A stretch of 27,788 nucleotides of DNA from Tieghemiomyces parasiticus (taxonomy: Eukaryota; Kickxellomycota; Dimargaritomycetes; Dimargaritales; Dimargaritaceae): the NCBI GenBank assembly GCA_027575765.1, contig JANBPT010000630.1, positions 1 through 27,788 on the forward strand, in the 5' to 3' direction. Shown piece after piece: positions 8,074 to 20,501 of the stretch. Below the pieces are notes generated by a model. That model was not told where the DNA came from. It saw only the letters and a program-made list of their open reading frames with translations, and made no database searches. A program made the position numbers and the translations under genes. Numbering within the stretch: position 1 is the stretch's first letter; the number at the start of each line of letters is the position of its first letter.

Positions 8074-10053
8074 TCATTCTCCTATAGCTGCACGGGGGAC
8101 AATAACGACAGGGTTGACCCTGCTGAGGTAGATACCTCACCAGAGAGGTAACCGACACTTACTTGCAATCAAACTTGCACAGTGGGCAAAGAGCAGACTT
8201 CTTGGTGAGCCATATATCGACGCAGTGAGTATGGAAATAGTGACGGCAGGGTAGAATACGTACCAGGCTCCCCTCGGAGAATTCATCCAGACATATGGAA
8301 CAGTCGCTGAGGTAAAAACCGAGACGATCGGAATCAGTCGCGGCGTTGTCCGTTATACCGTGATCGGGCTTCTTGACCGCCGGCTGGTCGGCAATGTCCA
8401 CGGCGCAGGCCTCGTCTACCAGATCCAGAGAGTTAGGTGATACAGTAGAGTAACCACGAGATAAATGAGTCGGGTGGCTGGGCGATCGGGCTTCGCCCGA
8501 GGCTGGCCGGACGGACTCGGACAATTCATGGGAGGGGCCTGTAGGAGCCCTCTGTTGAAGCCGTAGGACCCCTACGATCCGGCCGAAAAGCCGACGCACC
8601 ACCCCGGCACCATGCTTGAATGGGCTGCGCGACCGGTAAGAGGGAGCCTGGGCTCTGACGGTCACGGTGTCACCTTTCAGATCCCCGTCCGTACCAAAGT
8701 CGCAGGAGATACTGCCGTACTGCTTGATCTTGGCCAGATCTGGTGCCGTCATCAGGTAGGCTGGAAACCGGTTCAGGCATTCCGGGAGCAACACGCGGAG
8801 ATGCTTGCTGCCCTGCCCGTCACGGCTGCTCGCCGCCTCATGTACGGCCTCCTCCAGACTGGTGGGACCGTGCGTGGATGTCCGGAAAAGGAAGCGGCGC
8901 CGGTACCAGGTGTAGTGGCCCAGGGTTCGGTTGAGACGGGGCTGAATGTGACGATGAAACATTCGCCTGGCATGGCCTGTAAAAGAACGCAGCGTAGAAT
9001 GGTCGGTATAGTATAAAAAAGTAAGTATTTAGGCGGGATAATCTGGAGTTCGTATGTGGTCCATTAAACCCCAATAGAAGCTTAGCTGCCACGAGTACTT
9101 GACGCACAGGAGGCAGTTCGGACCAGGCCTTGCTACTTACCGCTTACCACAGAGGCGATGAGGAGGATGGCCACCCCGCCCAGAACGGCCAGGCCCCACA
9201 GTCGGGCGCCACTCTGTGGCTTGCCAACGCTCATAGTCAAGAACACCTTGTATACGTCGTTCCGCCGGGTCTGAAAGGTGGTTGGGTGGATCATCTCAAA
9301 CTGGTGCTGCGAGTAGTGGTCTAGTCCACCGTTGGTCCGGTGGATACGTTGCACCATGTCCCGACCGGCTTGGGTACCGATCGCTACGGCCGGGATGGTG
9401 AGGTTAAGTGACATGAGTTTTGAGTTCTCGGCGGGATTCTTGATGAGCTCGGTCTGAACCCAGTCGGTGCCGTCCGTGATATGTTCGTTGTTCCGTGGCT
9501 CGTGGTAGGTAATGATGGCTACGGTGCGAGGCGGGAGCGCGTGGGTCATGGCGGCGAAGAAAGAACAGTTGTGGTTGTACGGGATGACGGCGATTTTGGG
9601 TTGGTTAACGATGCGGTCCAGGTTGCTGTCCTGCAGTTTGGTCTCGTTCTGACCGCACGAGTCCTCGTGGACGAAGAGCATGCCCTGGGAATATAAGGTA
9701 TCGACGGGGTGATTACAGGAGGCGGATGTCAGCTAGAGGGTCAGTGGGAACCGCTTGCACCCATATCCCGGCCACTAGATCCTACATATAACATTGGACG
9801 AGGACCTAGCCCTGTGTGATGCGCTTACTTCGACATTATGGTCCTTCTTTAGTTTCGGAGTCGACGGTATGCGGATAACACTGGGGGCCTCCACCGGCGA
9901 ATAGTCAGTTTTGAACTGCCATATCCCGTTAACCACGTGAACGGTGCGTTCGTTCAGGTAGTACTCGACCTTGGAACCGCGTGCGTGGATCGCCAAGAGC
10001 GTACTGAGGGCGAGATAGCAGAGCGATGTGAGGTACCTCGAGTGGGCCCTCAT
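8074..10053 (-). CDS. PA-TM-RING membrane-anchored E3 ubiquitin ligase
   Basis: Joined from exons 10053-9829, 9684-9141, 8976-8163 and probably 8119-8074, giving 542 aa. The first three joins match in phase (0, then 1). Introns of 144 and 164 nt start GTAAGC and GTAAGT. Domain order is an N-terminal signal peptide (1-26, hydrophobic LCYLALSTLLAIH), a lumenal region resembling a protease-associated domain (about 45-235, with NETK and NCSF glycosylation sites), one membrane span (237-257, LWGLAVLGGVAILLIASVV), an Arg-rich juxtamembrane stretch, a Ser/Pro-rich linker and a RING-H2 near the C-terminus. The RING ligands are C482, C485, C500, H502, H505, C508, C520 and C523. PA-TM-RING ligases (RNF13, GRAIL type) act on endosomal, Golgi or vacuolar membranes, with the PA domain in the lumen and the RING facing the cytosol. 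The last intron is only 43 nt. Alternatives are reading straight to the TAA at 8161-8159, or an acceptor near 8088. The RING domain is complete in all versions. Confidence 0.85.
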
Positions 10054-11737
10054 GTCTGACCAGGTAGAGTTTAATGGTTTTGTTGAGGAAAGTCGGACAG
10101 GTCGATCGGGTAGAGCGATAGAGTTGTCACGTAATTAATCAACTTTTACGACGATAAGAAAAGGGTGGTGTGCATAAACAGCTTAGAGAAAAACAATGTT
10201 TTATGACCTAAAGGCTAAAACCAGCTGAGGTGAAGTAGATACCATTTGGTCTAGAGATCAACAGTAACATATGGTTAAAGATAAAAGTACAGGGGAGCCA
10301 AGTCTGGAACGAGCAATCGATTCGACGGGTCCAGAAACATTTGACAGTAACCTCAAATCGAGAGGGGTACGCAGCGATTTGGACGGGGGGTGAGAAGGGG
10401 TAGCGGACTGCAGCGCGGCACCAGCTAACCCTTATTATACCGGTAGCACCGGTAGCGCCAGTTCCACGGTAATACTTCAGGCTGGATACGCCAGGCCCGG
10501 TGGGACGGTCAGGGGTCGGGATAGGAGACAGGAGAATTCGATAGAATGGCTGACTATTTCGACTGGGGGCCTGCGCGCCATTGTAACTTGTGGCCTAGCC
10601 TATCGACTACAGATGGGGGCTCCGCTGTTCGCAGCGTTCTATGATTTCAGGAATAGGGTCATGGGAGAGCAAAAGGAGGGCAGGGGGGGAGTGGGTGATG
10701 GGAAGACTGAATCTATAACCTGCCTGCAAAGGTGCCGTGGCACGCGTGTAAACCATGTGTGAGCGCACTTGTAATCACTAGGTAGGGGTTGGTGGGGAGG
10801 GAAGGCATGCAATGTGGGAGTCAACAGGGAAGGGGGGCAAATGGGTATTGGATGCTCCCGACTCGTCGTTGCTGCTGACCGAGGTTTTAACGCAGGTCCA
10901 ACTATTAGTGCTATCGACGCTGGCGTGCTGGGGACTGCAGTTATTAGGGCCTCGGTGGCATTGTGGGTTGAACTGGCTTGGAATCGGCAAGAAGACAGCG
11001 GGGACGGATTCTACGGTTTCTGTTCGATGCGAAAACCCGTAGGGGATAAATGGTCATATTTTGACTAATTCCCGCTTGCCTGCTGTCCTCAAGGTGTCAA
11101 GGGCTGCCGCCCGAGCAGCGTGTCCACTGCGTCATGGCTGCCTACCCAAGATCCGCATCCACTGGGACCGTCCCACTTGCTGAGGAATCAATCCAGGGGG
11201 TCAGGTCCCTACACCGCCACTGCTGCCCCTGGGCCGGTTTTACCAGCCTGCGGTCCACCCCACCGCACTGACTCGCCTGAGTCCCTCACTACTCTCGTTC
11301 ACCGATAGCGCCATGCCACAAAGTGAGATGCAGAGAATTCTAAATTCCTATCGAGCCCGGCCAGCTGCAGAATGATATCGTTTTTCTTACGCTGTCGCAC
11401 CTGGCTAAAGCATCCTTACAAGTGATGATAGGCAATCCACTATTACACAACGAGACATTACACCTTATACTTTATGACTTGATGTTGTTCAAAAATGAAC
11501 GTCGGCAGGGAAACATTGGTCACCTGGCTGCCGAACCCCCCACAGGAGCTGTCCGGCCATGTATGTCATGCCTCGTCGGCTTAACACCTGTAATAATCCA
11601 TACGAGTATCGGGTACTTCACCACTATGTATGGTAGCTATTATTATATATTGTTATCCGGGTTAGGTACAAGTAAGACCTCGGCTTCGGTCAACTGCCCC
11701 CTTCGTTAACCGGATGGCCACGGGCATATGAATTTTT
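10054..11737. other. 1.7 kb spacer between the PA-TM-RING and CYM1 genes
   Basis: This stretch holds the promoter of the RING gene (left end) and the 3' UTR of the CYM1 gene (right end). Open frames of 60-95 codons occur on both strands, the best at 10814-11068 (+) and 11422-11709 (+), but none shows a known motif, a supported splice pair or the C/G-ending codon bias of neighbouring genes. A short tandem repeat (ACCGGTAGC twice) lies near 10439-10456. No mobile element was recognised. Confidence 0.45.
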
Positions 11738-14700
11738 TTAAACTGCCTGTTTAACGACCTCCCAATCCTCGGGCGCGGAGGCGCCTTCGCCAAACTGCTC
11801 GCCAATAATGACACTGCTGCTCTCATTGGGCCGGCCAGCCAGGTACCGGGCGGCGGCAGCCTGTACGTCGGCACTAGTGACGCGGAGGTAGGCCTCGCGG
11901 CGCCTGGTGTGGGCAAGTTAAGAGGTGCCCGTCGGGGACATTGCAATCGAAGAGGGAGGGGTAAATATATACGTTAGTCCAAGTCGCAGTGCTACTAACA
12001 GAGAGATACACCAGGTCAGCTCTTGATCGACACCAAAAACAAAAACACCTGTGTAGACCGAATAGACCCCTCGCGGACTTTGGGCGCTGAAACTTACCGC
12101 TGACGCATCTCATCGGTGATGCCGTAATTGAAGAGCGTCATACCCTCTTCGTATACCGAAAGCGGGGCATCAAGGTCCGAAAATAGGGATAGCTTGCTCT
12201 CCATGATTTCCTGGTTATGGGGCATGGAGGTTTGGGTCGGAGGAGATTGGTGTAAAGGAAAGACCGGGAATGAGCGTTAGCCAAAGGCTTAATACACGTC
12301 TAGAGGGGGGGGGTGCCACGCGTGCATAGGATTGCCCATACCCATGTACCAGTCAGAAGCAGCTTTAGCATTGCCATGTGTGTGGGGAGAGGTGACCTCC
12401 TTGACATACCGTATTGTTAAACTGGCGGGTGCTGGCCCATTCGCAGGCTTTGCGGAAGGTCTCGACCGACTTGAACGGATTGGGGTCGCGGTACGAGTAG
12501 AATGAGAACAGGCCGGTGTGACTGGAAAATGTCGCACCGCCGCCGTACGCACCGTTCTTTTCGCGCACCTCCCGGTGGAGGTAGTGGGTGGTCATCAGCT
12601 TGGCGAGGATCTATCGTTTGGGAGGGGTGAGAGGATGCGTGGATGACAACATTGGATACGTGTAAGTACATGGGTTGCAGTGAAGCAAGGGTAGCCCCTG
12701 TTGTTACCGAGCCGCAGGGAGCGAGGGTTAACGATGTAGGATTGGGCACTGTACCTGCAGGACAGGACTGTCTGGGTGTGTGAGCGGCACGGTCCGGTAG
12801 CACAGCGCGCTAAAGTTGGAGGCGAAAGGCATGGGGAAGTAGCGCTGGGAGTATGTCGGGTTGAAGGCAGCTTCCGTGGCCGCAGCGCCCAGGGCCATTG
12901 GGTCGCTGTGGGTGAACGACGGGCTCAGCAGCAAATCAGCCAGGGCTGTGCGGTTGGCCTCCACAGCGTCGGAACCCGCGACCACGGCTGAACGCAGCTG
13001 GGTGCGGTCAAACAAGTGGTGGCGCATTTGCTGGATATATGGTATGGCAGGTAAGGAAAACGATCGTGCTGGGAAGGTTAGTGACGGGGGAATGGTAGCA
13101 GCCGACCGGCAATTATCGAGTAGTCTCCGTCGAGAAGAGAAACCGTTCCAACATTTGGTCCAGCTATTCATTAAAGCAGCCTAGGAGACCACACATTACT
13201 TACCTCCAACTTGGCAGTCACATCAGTCAGGTCCTCCTGAGCGGCCAGTTGGCTGAGGAAGGCCATCTGGTCAAACCCACCGTAGATCTCACTGAGACGT
13301 GAGATAGGCAGAAGGGTAGCAGCGGCGAGACCGCGGGCGTAGCCGTGCCCGCTCTCGGCCACGCTGTTCCACAGGCCCGAGGCGCTGCTGGCGATGAGTG
13401 ACTTGAGTCGGTCGGTGCGACTGAAATCGGTCCCCTCGACGAGCTCACGGACCAGGTCATACATGCGGGGTACGTTGGTGTCGAGGGCGTGGCTGGCGAG
13501 AGAGAGGCCCTCCTCGTATTGCATGGGGTTGTCCAGGCGTGGTACAAGGTGGCGGGAGAAGGAGACGCCGCCGGTGTGAAGCCGGATGTTCTGGTCAAGT
13601 TCGGCCATGGTACGGGTGCGAGTTCCGCAAGTGGTGAGGGCCCCGCAGAATAGCGGGAAGTACGGACGGAGTTCGACGGGGAATGGCGGTAACGACGTCG
13701 ACGAGGCGGTCTGGGTGGCGAAGGGTGCGATCACGCGCAGGTAAGAGATACCGTTGGTAGGTGCCACGCGCCACTGGACAGGGCGGCCAGCCACTTCGTT
13801 ATGCTCCAATTCGGTAGTCCGGCCCTGGGGCGGAATATCGGCTAGGGTGAGAGTGGGCAAACAAGACAAATCTTGCTCGGCGTCTTGAGATTTTAGCAGC
13901 TGCTGGCCACGGATATCCCGGGCCGCGCGGGCCTCGGAATCCAGGGTGGCCATGATGGTGTCGAGGCGAGCGGCCTCGGCGGCGGTAGCGCGATCCTGGA
14001 ACTGGTTGTCGGGCTCCATGGTGTAAACCATCCGACGGTCGCTCTGCACAAAGTAACGCGCGGCCAGATCTTCAAAGAACCGACCGCGGGCCAGAGCCGT
14101 ACGGAGCTGGGCGATTTGTGGGTTGATCTCCATGAGGTCGATGGGGTTGTTACCGTGGAACCATCCGGTCGAGATATTTTGCATGAGCGATAGGCCGAAA
14201 TCCGCCGTCTTGTGGCGATGGCCCATTTCCACCAGGTGGATCAGGGCCTCGACGGCCTTGGGCGGGAACCCCTGCTCAGCCACGCGGGCCAGCACCTCGT
14301 CGATGCGGGTCTCGATCGTGCCCAAATCCTCCCGGCGAGCGCCCTGGAGGCCGACACCGAATGAGGACTGGAAGCAGTACGGATTGTACCCAGTATTGGC
14401 CGCATACTCGGCCCCGAGGTTGGTATCGATGAGTGCCTGATACATAGGCGAGGACGCTCCTGACAGGAGCAGGCGGGACATGAATCCTAGGGCGAAGGTA
14501 GTGAACACGTCACTGACGTCGTTGGCTAGGAAATTGACGGACAGTTTGTGCTGGCGGTCCGCCGGAGCGGCAGCGTCCACGGGGCCGGCCTCGGTGATGC
14601 GGGTAACGCCTGACGGGAGTTGACCGCGCAATGCAGCGGTGGGCGGCGTGGTCCGTACGTAGGGAGCCAATTTGGCGTCGACGGCGGCCAGCTGGGGCGC

Positions 14701-15576
14701 CAGTGGAAGGTCGCCGTATGAGAAGAAACGGGCGTTGGACGGATGGTAGTGTCGACGGTGAAAGTCTACTAGACCTTCGTAGGTCAGGTCCGGGATGTGA
14801 GCCGGGTCCCCGCCGCTCACGTAGGCATAAGTGCTGCCCGGATAGAGCACCTGCTGACTGCGGGTGGCGAAGTAACTTTCGGCGTCGGAAAAGGCACCCT
14901 TCATCTCGTTGTACACCACGCCCTTTAGTTTCCAGGGTGACTCTGAGTTGCCTGGATCCTCGCGCTCGACGCGCCAGCCCTCCTGGTAAAAGTCCATATC
15001 GCGGAGGAGCGGACGGAAGGCGGCATCCAGGTACACGTCGCGGAGATTGGCGTAGTCCTGCTTATTCTGGGTGGCGAACGGGTACTGCGTGTAATCGTGG
15101 GCGGTCCAGGCGTTCATGAAGGTCGACATAGACCGGTTCAGCATCTTGAAGAAGGGATCACGAACCGGGTAGGCCTCAGACCCACAGAGCGCCGTGTGCT
15201 CCAGAATGTGGGATACGCCCGTGCTGTCGGTCGGGGCTGTGTTGAACCCCACACTGAACACGTTGTTGGCGTCCTCCCGGGCTACATGGAGATAGGCTGC
15301 GCCCGTCCGTTCGTGCTCGAGAAGGACTGCCGTAAGGGCGATCTCGTTAACCGGCCGGATCTCGCACACCCGAAACCCGTGGACCACCGTGCCGGGCGCA
15401 AACTGGGCCGCGAGGTCCTTATGGCCGGAGTAAGTGGGGGCGCTGGTGGTGGGGGCGTGTGTGGTATAGTTGGTCCTGGCCCGCAGTAGGAGGCCTTTCG
15501 TGCCGCTGGTGCGCTGATTGACTATGTGGCGCAAGGACCGTCGTGCGCTCGTGCGCGAGAGCGCTTGAGATAGCAT
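11738..15576 (-). CDS. CYM1: Mitochondrial presequence protease (M16C metallopeptidase)
   Basis: Five exons: 15576-13204, 13030-12755, 12610-12410, 12210-12098 and 11903-11738, giving 1042 aa, with all junctions in phase. Introns are 144-199 nt with GTAAGT, GTACAG, GTATGT and GTAAGT donors. This is the PreP/PITRM1/Cym1 peptidase, which degrades cleaved presequences and other short peptides in the mitochondrial matrix. Residues 1-40 are Arg/Ser/Leu-rich without acidic residues, a matrix targeting signal. The inverted zinc site HILEH lies at 123-127 (H123, E126, H127), and the third ligand is E224 in YNEMKG, 97 residues after H127 as in PITRM1. The C-terminal half carries the M16 signature REKNGAYGGG in exon 3. 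The length is close to the 990-1040 aa usual for the family. The first exon alone encodes 791 residues, so a simple ORF call would lose the last quarter. The gene follows PEX5 on the same strand, with 523 bp between them. Confidence 0.95.
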
Positions 15577-16099
15577 GGCTCGAGAGATTCAGGGGGAGGG
15601 GGGAAGTGGTTAGCAGGGTAGGCAAGTCTGGTTGGTTTCAACGAATGAGCAGAGGTATGGATAATTAGGCGACCAAATGGTTAATGTGCGGGTTACTAGA
15701 GAGTGCACCATTCCATTCGCTCACTGGCAGGCCACTCCTCTGGGCCTTAAGACTTGGGCCCCAACTTGGTGGTGGAGTCCGCAGCAATGACCGCGCGGCT
15801 GCACGTGGGCATAACTGGCAGTCTGTTCCGTGGGTGTCCGAGCCTCACCGACCCGTGGGCTCCGGGCTACAGCGGAGTAAGATATATCCCTCCCCCTCGC
15901 AATTCACGGCTTCCTTAGCTTATACATTACTGGCATTTATTACATTATTTTGGGTTCCCATGCCATGTAGCTTGGAAACGAGCCAGAAAGGTATTTCGTA
16001 TGCAAAACTAGCCCTGTATCATTGGGTGAGCGACTGATAGGTGGCTAGTATGATAGGTAACACAACCCAAATGGCAACCCGTCCTTTTTTCCGACTTCA
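15577..16099 (-). promoter_or_regulatory. PEX5 3' region and CYM1 promoter
   Basis: This 523 bp spacer lies between two minus-strand genes. It should hold the PEX5 3' UTR (right) and the CYM1 promoter and leader (left). No gene is recognised in it. Confidence 0.5.
15936..15941 (-). terminator. Possible PEX5 polyadenylation signal
   Basis: Minus-strand AATAAA in an AT-rich patch, about 160 nt after the PEX5 stop codon. Confidence 0.4.
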
Positions 16100-18686
16100 C
16101 TAGAAATCAAACTGACCGTGGAAGGCCCCCAGGTCGTGCTGGTCGCAGGCGGCAGCGAGCTCAGTGTGGTCCATGATCTGCATGGTCATTTTAAGGGTAC
16201 TCCACAGGTTTGAGGATATCCGGGACCCGACATCATCAGCAGCGGGTCGCTTGCCGTCAGCGTTCCCCGGGCGGGGCGACGTTTGCTGACCGCCCCGGGT
16301 TTGGAGAGCCAAGGCACCCAGTAGATGCTCGGCGGCCTCACGGTGTAATCCCAGGTTGATACTGCTGATGGCCAGGTTATAACGGGCACGTACATACGAT
16401 GGATTCAACTCAAGAGCAGTAAAGTAGGCGTCCATGGCGCGCTGGGGCTGGCGGGCGTTGGCCAGGGTAGCACCCAGCTTGTTCCACAACAGGTACTCCT
16501 GCGGACGCAGGTTGAGGGCTGTCTGGAAACAGTCGGTGGCCTTGGCGTAGTCTTCCGTGATGTGGAACAAGACACCGAGGGCCACTTGCACGTCGGCGTC
16601 AGGTTGACCTCCGCTACTTGCCAGCCCTTGGCGTGCCGCCGATAAAAACAGCTGCTCAATGTACTGGTGCTTGCGCCGTGAGTCGCCGGCCAGGGCCCGA
16701 GCTGCCGGGTCCTCGGCCAACCCTTGGTATTTAGGGTTCGCCGTGATCCACGCCTCCAGGGCGTCGTAGGCATCGGCCCGACAGTTCTCGTTAGTATAGG
16801 ACACCGCCAGGTCGATCCACGCGTTGTGTAGCTCGGGATCGGTGGACACGGCCTTGCGCAGGGCCGTGATGGCCAGACCGTCCTGCTCGTTCTCCTGCTG
16901 GCGTACGCCTAGCTTATACCACGCAGCGGCGTCCTGGGTATCGCGTTGCACGCGGGCTTCCAGGGCCAGGATGGCTTCACCCAGGTCCAGCTGGCCGATT
17001 TCTGCGTCGGTCAGGGACGGCCGGGTCAGATAGGGGTTGTTGGCCTCGAATGTGTACGTCTGGTATGCCTCGGCGTCAGCATGGTAGCCCATGCCTACCA
17101 CGGGGGCCTGCTCCTCCCACCGCTTGGCCATAGCCTCCCACTCCTCATCGGCCGGATCGGTGGATAACGGGGCGATATTCTTGCGGTACTCGGATACCCA
17201 CTCCTCCGTAGTGCGGCCGTCGTTGAAGGCCGCCTCCAGCTCGCGAAACTCGGCGTCGTCGGCGAACTGGGCGGCCCAGTTGGACGATTTCCCAGCCTCG
17301 CCATCAGCTAACTCCTCCGTCCAATCCTTCTCCAGACGCGTGGCGAACTCTTGCGACCACATGTTGCCTGCGGCCCTTTCGCCGACGCTGCTTGCGGGCT
17401 CCACGCGGGTAAACTCGTCGGCCCAGGCCTCACCCGTGCGTTCGACCACGGTGTCATTCTCGATGATGGCCTCCTTGTCGCGTAGTTTCTTCATGAGGGT
17501 CATGAATTGGGAGTTTTGGAATTTAGGGTCGTCTGAGTCAGCCACTGAGTCTAGTAGTTCACGGGCTGCAGCAGCGATGGCTGCCGGATCCTCCTGTGTC
17601 GATAAAGTCTCAGCGGCGGTCTCGGACCTGGTTCGCTCCGCCGCCTCGACCGATTCAGAAGCAATCATTGTTGGAATGTGACTAACCTCGTGCGCGGCAT
17701 CGAACTGAACAGCCCAATCGTGCTCGGTGGTGGCCGGGATGGCGGCCGGGTGTACACCTGAACGATCGGGGGATGGGTACGAGAAAAGGGAGGTGTTGGT
17801 GTTCAATAACATGGGATTAGCAAGTTGGGTTTAGGAAGGAATGGAGGGAGGGAATGATGGAGCAGAGCTGGAATGGTTCGGAGGTTGGTGCGGATCGTTC
17901 GAGTGCCGCCGTGGCCACGTACGCCATGGGTCCGCATCAAGCGGGCACTTACTCTGCTCGGCGTGTGCAAAGGCCTGATCGAAGGCCGTCCGGGTTCCGG
18001 CGTCAAAGTGGTCGACACCGGGGGCGGCGGAAACCGGTGCAGAGGAATGAAGCTGGTGGTACTCGTGAGCCCAGTCGGCGGGGGCGGGGCCAGGGCCGGT
18101 GCGTTGGTGACCCTGGAATACAATATCAAACTCGGCGAGGCCGACGGGGCCCGCACGTGACGGGTGCTGGAGGGCGAAGTCGGCCGCCCAGTCGGCGGCT
18201 GCCAGATGCGGGACGTGGCTGGGACCAGCCAGCGCCGGTAAGTCGGGGAGCTGGTCTAGCTGACGATGCATGGCATGGAAGTCAAAAGCGCGGCCACTAG
18301 GGCCGCTCTGCTGCGGTTCATTCAGAAGGAACTCGTCGGCCATCATAGGTTGTTTTCCATGGGCCGAACGGAAAGCCTGCTTCCCAGCCATCGGACCAGT
18401 CTCCATTGGACGCATACGGTCCTGCCGTCCAGGGAAGAGAGGCGGCAAAATAAAACATGATTGAAGTGATAGATTGTGAAGGGTCGGTTAGCTAGAGAGG
18501 AGTGGGGTGCAAGGCCAAGGGATATCACGCACCAGGAGTGACCTGACAACGGCACACACCGAACATTCATTACGCACATACCTGCTCGAGTGACCGGTCC
18601 TTTTGGAAGTGCTTCATGAAGCCGGCCATGGGGTTGCTGGTGGAGCACTCGGCCCCACCGGAAACGAGGTCCTGTAGGCCCGACAT
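16100..18686 (-). CDS. PEX5: Peroxisomal targeting signal 1 receptor PEX5
   Basis: Three exons: 18686-18582, 18421-17953 and 17757-16100, giving 743 aa. The first join is phase 0 and the second phase 1, with introns of 160 and 195 nt. PEX5 binds C-terminal SKL-type signals in the cytosol and shuttles cargo into peroxisomes. Exon 1 encodes the conserved N-terminus with Cys14 (GGAECSTSNP) and KHFQKDRSLEQ; this cysteine is the mono-ubiquitinated residue used for receptor recycling. The disordered N-terminal half has seven WxxxF/Y docking motifs for PEX14/PEX13 (WAADF, WAHEY, WAVQF, WADEF, WSQEF, WAAQF, WVSEY) and one degenerate copy (WTEEL). A conserved LMKKLRDKE segment lies near 279-287. TPR repeats cover about 448-678 in two blocks, with the typical W-LG and A-P residues, followed by the C-terminal helical bundle ending GQFDF. 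The in-frame Met at 17812 belongs to the intron, because the phase-matched acceptor (GTTCAG) lies downstream of it. Confidence 0.96.
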
Positions 18687-20501
18687 GGCTATGCAATGGG
18701 CTGATGGGGGTTGAAAAGGTTCCTTGAAATGGATAGGTGGCAATGGGGGGGTTGGTGAGGCGGCGAGCGAGGCTAGTAGGAAGCGTGTAGAGTCGCGCGG
18801 GAGGGTCGAGCAGACACGAGGGTTATAGTGACCTTAAATCGAAGAGGAATCTGCGTGAGGTGCGTTGTGGGGGGGTCTAGTCGAGGAATCCACCAGGACG
18901 AAAAGCGGAAAAGTGGCGAAGGGTTATGAAACGCGGGCTCTCGAGGCGGGGTACAAGCGTCAAACCAGGCCGGTTCGGTCTGAATACGACGACGGGGAAA
19001 ATGTCAATGCAAGAAGGAGGACTGGGGTAGAACTCGGTAGAGTCAGTGGCGAAGGCGCAAAGACTGCGAGAGTAAGGCACGCAATGGAGACAAACTAGGT
19101 AGGAAGTGGGGGGAGGAAGGGGATCTCTGCCACGGGATGTGCGTAGGTTTATAGAGCACCCAGGAGGCCCGGTGGTGGCCGCTTCGTTTTCACCTGCCAG
19201 TAAGTATCCAAGCCACCCACGAACAATCACTCTGTGACTGGGGGAGACTAGGCGCAAGCGCTTTGCCAACCGGGTCCTCCCCGATACTGACAGCGTACAC
19301 TGGCAGCGTGGGTAAGCCAATGGCCATGGCAGGTATGGGCCTTGGGAACGGCCAGTCGGTCCCGTCTGCGTGGCAAAGACATAATAGTTTTTGCCATGTA
19401 TAGCCCCCCCCCCACTCGTCGGGAAAAGGGAGGCTGGCGGCAGGTCGGAGGCATATGCTAAAGAGGCAATGGCGCCCACGCCATTGGTCGTTGGTTGGGC
19501 CCTACCTGTCGTCTTTGAAAGCCGCAGCCAGGAAATGAAAAGTACTGGCTCGGGACGATGGTGTTGGATAGGATACGGATGACGGACGGGCCTGTCCATG
19601 GCCCTGGCTAGAGTCTCTGGGGGAAGGCCAGCACAGCGGAGGTTGGGTTATGTTCCAAAGATCAATGGAGGGGGGGCACAGGCGCTGGACTCCATTAGGG
19701 GGTGCGTTTAGTTACCGCCAACCACCCCAAGTCGTCCACAAGGACCCTTATGCCCTGTCTAGGCGACTGATACCTAGGAATCTAGCCCGCGCACGTGCCT
19801 CACCACCAAAACCTTCCTTGTGTTCAACCTATCTCCCATGGCGGGAAAATTTACGTTGTGCGATCAAGTAAGTCCATTGGTCTCCCACACTAGATACTTG
19901 GCCGCCAACTGGGAGCCTAGGCCACCCTTGATCACCTAATGGCTGGCCTTGACCGCACACGCGTAGGGAATCCGCCGCTGGGCGACGCGCGCCACCACCC
20001 GCCGAAATGCTCGGGCTTACGCGCATGGCGCTTTGGGTCAATATGCTAGAAGCTGTGTTTGTATGCGCTGCGGCAAGCGGTACCTAAAACATTAAAGCCT
20101 GTCCCAGACCCAGACTGTCCCTGAAAGTTAGCAATGGATACGTCCACCAGCTACCATCGCACCGCCAACTCGCGTCCCTTAATTTTTCTCCGATTGGTTT
20201 GGCTACTCCCCTCTCGTGTGTGCATTCCTGGCCTACTCTCCCGATTTTCATTCGCCGTTCCTCCCCGCTGTGCCCCATTCTGGAGATCCCTTCTCTCATC
20301 GCGTGTCTTGCCAACCCTTAACATAGGTCCAGTGCCCTGCTGTTCGCGACAGGTCAACTGTTATCTGTAGTACTTATTAAGGTATCGTGTGTCGTAACTG
20401 ACCACCCCCTTGTCACTTTTGCGTTGGTAGCAAGCCAGTCCGTTTCGGACTGCATCTAGAATCGCATCCACCAAACGAGTAAGCGTTGCATTATTTTGCC
20501 C
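18687..20501. promoter_or_regulatory. Divergent spacer between PEX5 and SCC3
   Basis: The 1.8 kb between two divergent start codons. Both ends are pyrimidine-rich in the sense of the flanking gene, as expected for 5' leaders. A minus-strand TATAAA lies at 19153-19148, too far from the PEX5 ATG to be assigned with confidence. A 240-codon open frame at 19599-18877 (-) has no recognisable domain and runs through the presumed PEX5 leader; I treat it as chance. C-rich runs occur near 19405-19413. Confidence 0.45.

Noticed and set aside
10814..11068. 84-codon frame starting MGVNREGG in the 1.7 kb spacer
   Set aside because: Open in two overlapping frames, no recognised family, no splice partner; coding cannot be supported.
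14631..15119. 162-codon plus-strand frame opposite CYM1
   Set aside because: Antisense shadow of the conserved M16 catalytic region; the Arg-rich product reflects high GC.
17091..17681. 196-codon plus-strand frame opposite PEX5
   Set aside because: Antisense shadow; its Ser/Ala-rich product arises from the Ala/Glu codons of the real gene.
17758..17812. ATG at 17812 as the PEX5 start
   Set aside because: It lies in an intron: upstream exons with conserved PEX5 N-terminal motifs join in phase to 17757.
18877..19599. 240-codon open frame on the minus strand upstream of PEX5
   Set aside because: No domain, pyrimidine-driven Pro/Ser-rich composition, no codon bias like the neighbours, and it lies in the presumed PEX5 promoter and leader.
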